From Bacteroidota bacterium (GTDB lineage: Bacteria > Bacteroidota > Bacteroidia > Bacteroidales > UBA10428), in assembly GCA_024640925.1 (NCBI GenBank), contig JAHEEB010000161.1:1-7865 (forward strand): a DNA stretch of 7,865 bases, read 5' to 3'. The translations under genes were made by a program, and so were the position numbers. The notes below the pieces were generated by a model. The model saw only the letters and a list, made by a program, of their open reading frames with translations. It searched no databases and was not told the DNA's origin. Position 1 is the first letter of the stretch; each line of letters starts with the position of its first letter. This document shows, piece after piece, positions 6,817 through 7,865 of this stretch.

Positions 6817-7865
6817 TCATTCAAAAGGTATAAACCAGTTCTCCCTGGTCATTAATTTTTCTCGTACAGCCTCGGCTTCAGCATAACCAGCCAGCTTAAG
6901 TTTGTTATAAATCCGATCGGCCAGAATAGACGGATCGTTTCGGTGTATTGCCACACGTACAAGGTCACCCCATCTTTCACCTTCGAAGGCAACCTCCAAG
7001 GCAGCCTCGTCGAGGATTTTATCTTCGGTATAAAGCAGGGAATCCACGCCATCGGGATATACATAAGCAGCTGAATATACACGGCCCCTTAACCCCATAT
7101 TCCGGTAATACAATCCACGAACATTAGGCGGTACCTGCGAACTGCTGGTGGACCGTCCATCGAAATCATATGGTGGATCCAGAAGGGTTTGGTTTTGGGT
7201 GTAATAGTCGGTTGCACTGGCATCGGCATATGTCGTATAAATACCATGATTGAGCAAAGCATAAGCTACCTTGCTATGTCCATCGCGATTAGCAGCTTCG
7301 CTAAAACGTAAATGCAACGAACCGGCCCTCCATAAAAACCATTTACCGCTCTTGTTAAATGGATCAAGAGCATAATCGTAATTGGCTACGAACTTATTTA
7401 TTACCGGATAGTTCCCATCTAAGATATAAGAACTGTTTTCCCCCCTAAAATCGTTGGTAAAGCTATTTCTCTTAGTCTGACTTTTCCAGTTTTCAATTGC
7501 AACCTGCGAAGGTTTTAACAAATAGGCTCCTCCATTGCGTGAAAATAAATTAATAAATGGGTTGGCCGGTTCATAATTATCATCAAAATAAAGTACCCAA
7601 AGCCACTCATTATAGTAACTGGAATTATCAAAATCGGTAAACATTTTGGGCCAGTTATTAACCGGACTGTAATAATCGTTTTCGTAATACCTTATAAACC
7701 TGCTGTTATAATTATTATCGGTATAAAAATCGGTACATATCTTATAGTTATCATAGGAAGAAATTCCTGAAAAGGTAATCGAACGTTCCATTACCCTTTT
7801 AAACCAAGTGGCTGAATTTAAATAATCGCCTTTCCAGAGATAAAGTTCACCCATAAAATATTCTT
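6817..7865 (-). CDS. susD-like: SusD/RagB-family outer-membrane nutrient-binding protein, 5' end missing
   Basis: The frame is open through the window edge, and the upstream codons (E-Y-F before Met at 7854) continue a TPR-like helix. The real start and lipobox therefore lie outside, and Met7854 is internal. About 349 codons are visible, ending in WFIPFE and a TGA stop at 6817. SusD proteins are surface lipoproteins that cap a SusC TonB-dependent transporter and bind oligosaccharides for import. Evidence is the TPR-type segment GELYLWKGDYLNSATWFKRV near the window end, LWRAGSLHLRFSEAANR mid-protein, and the family's C-terminal signature (LEVAFEGERWGDLVRVA, about 6950-7010). The central part is rich in Tyr, Trp and Asn, which is compatible with a glycan-binding face, though the ligand residues cannot be assigned. 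The following secreted gene starts 91 bp downstream with no terminator between them, so they are likely cotranscribed. The susC partner is expected beyond position 7865. Confidence 0.93.
   Translation of the reverse strand, partial: EYFMGELYLWKGDYLNSATWFKRVMERSITFSGISSYDNYKICTDFYTDNNYNSRFIRYYENDYYSPVNNWPKMFTDFDNSSYYNEWLWVLYFDDNYEPANPFINLFSRNGGAYLLKPSQVAIENWKSQTKRNSFTNDFRGENSSYILDGNYPVINKFVANYDYALDPFNKSGKWFLWRAGSLHLRFSEAANRDGHSKVAYALLNHGIYTTYADASATDYYTQNQTLLDPPYDFDGRSTSSSQVPPNVRGLYYRNMGLRGRVYSAAYVYPDGVDSLLYTEDKILDEAALEVAFEGERWGDLVRVAIHRNDPSILADRIYNKLKLAGYAEAEAVREKLMTRENWFIPFE

Noticed and set aside
7852..7854. ATG at 7854 as the start of the susD-like gene
   Set aside because: The frame stays open upstream to the window edge and the preceding codons continue a TPR helix. 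There is no signal peptide or lipobox, so this Met is internal.

Overview
The window looks like part of a polysaccharide utilisation locus (PUL) of a Bacteroidota bacterium, probably in or near Bacteroidales/Marinilabiliales. The reasons are a SusD-family gene, a protein ending in a type IX secretion (T9SS) type A sorting domain, a Bacteroidota-style lipoprotein glycosidase, AT-rich intergenic DNA and weak or absent Shine-Dalgarno sequences. The genus cannot be decided from this sequence. All four genes are on the minus strand, so transcription runs from high to low coordinates. No RNA gene, CRISPR array, insertion sequence or plus-strand gene is supported.

Layout in transcription order. (1) 7865-6817 is the 3' part of a susD-like gene, cut by the window edge. 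Its SusC partner would be expected just outside. (2) After a 91-bp gap without a terminator comes 6725-3645, a 1026-residue secreted protein. It has an internal duplication of about 408 residues, five Ig-like modules and a T9SS C-terminal sorting domain. (3) A strong intrinsic terminator (12-bp perfect stem, 3612-3584) closes this unit. (4) After a further 149 bp of AT-rich DNA, 3434-1956 encodes a signal-peptide-bearing GH28 (polygalacturonase-like) enzyme. (5) Only 21 bp later a GH31 lipoprotein starts at 1934 and runs off the low-coordinate edge (644 complete codons visible). It was found by translating the open frame by hand.

Working model (inference). SusD and the T9SS-exported multi-Ig protein would capture a pectin-type or related glycan at the cell surface. 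The second unit supplies a probably periplasmic GH28 and a membrane-anchored GH31 to trim it. Both enzymes keep their families' core carboxylates but differ from textbook members at several active-site positions, so the real substrate may not be plain homogalacturonan or an ordinary alpha-glucoside/xyloside. The most unusual item is the T9SS protein. It sits directly behind susD, where a lipoprotein surface glycan-binding protein is usual, but it has a different export route and a clear two-copy architecture.
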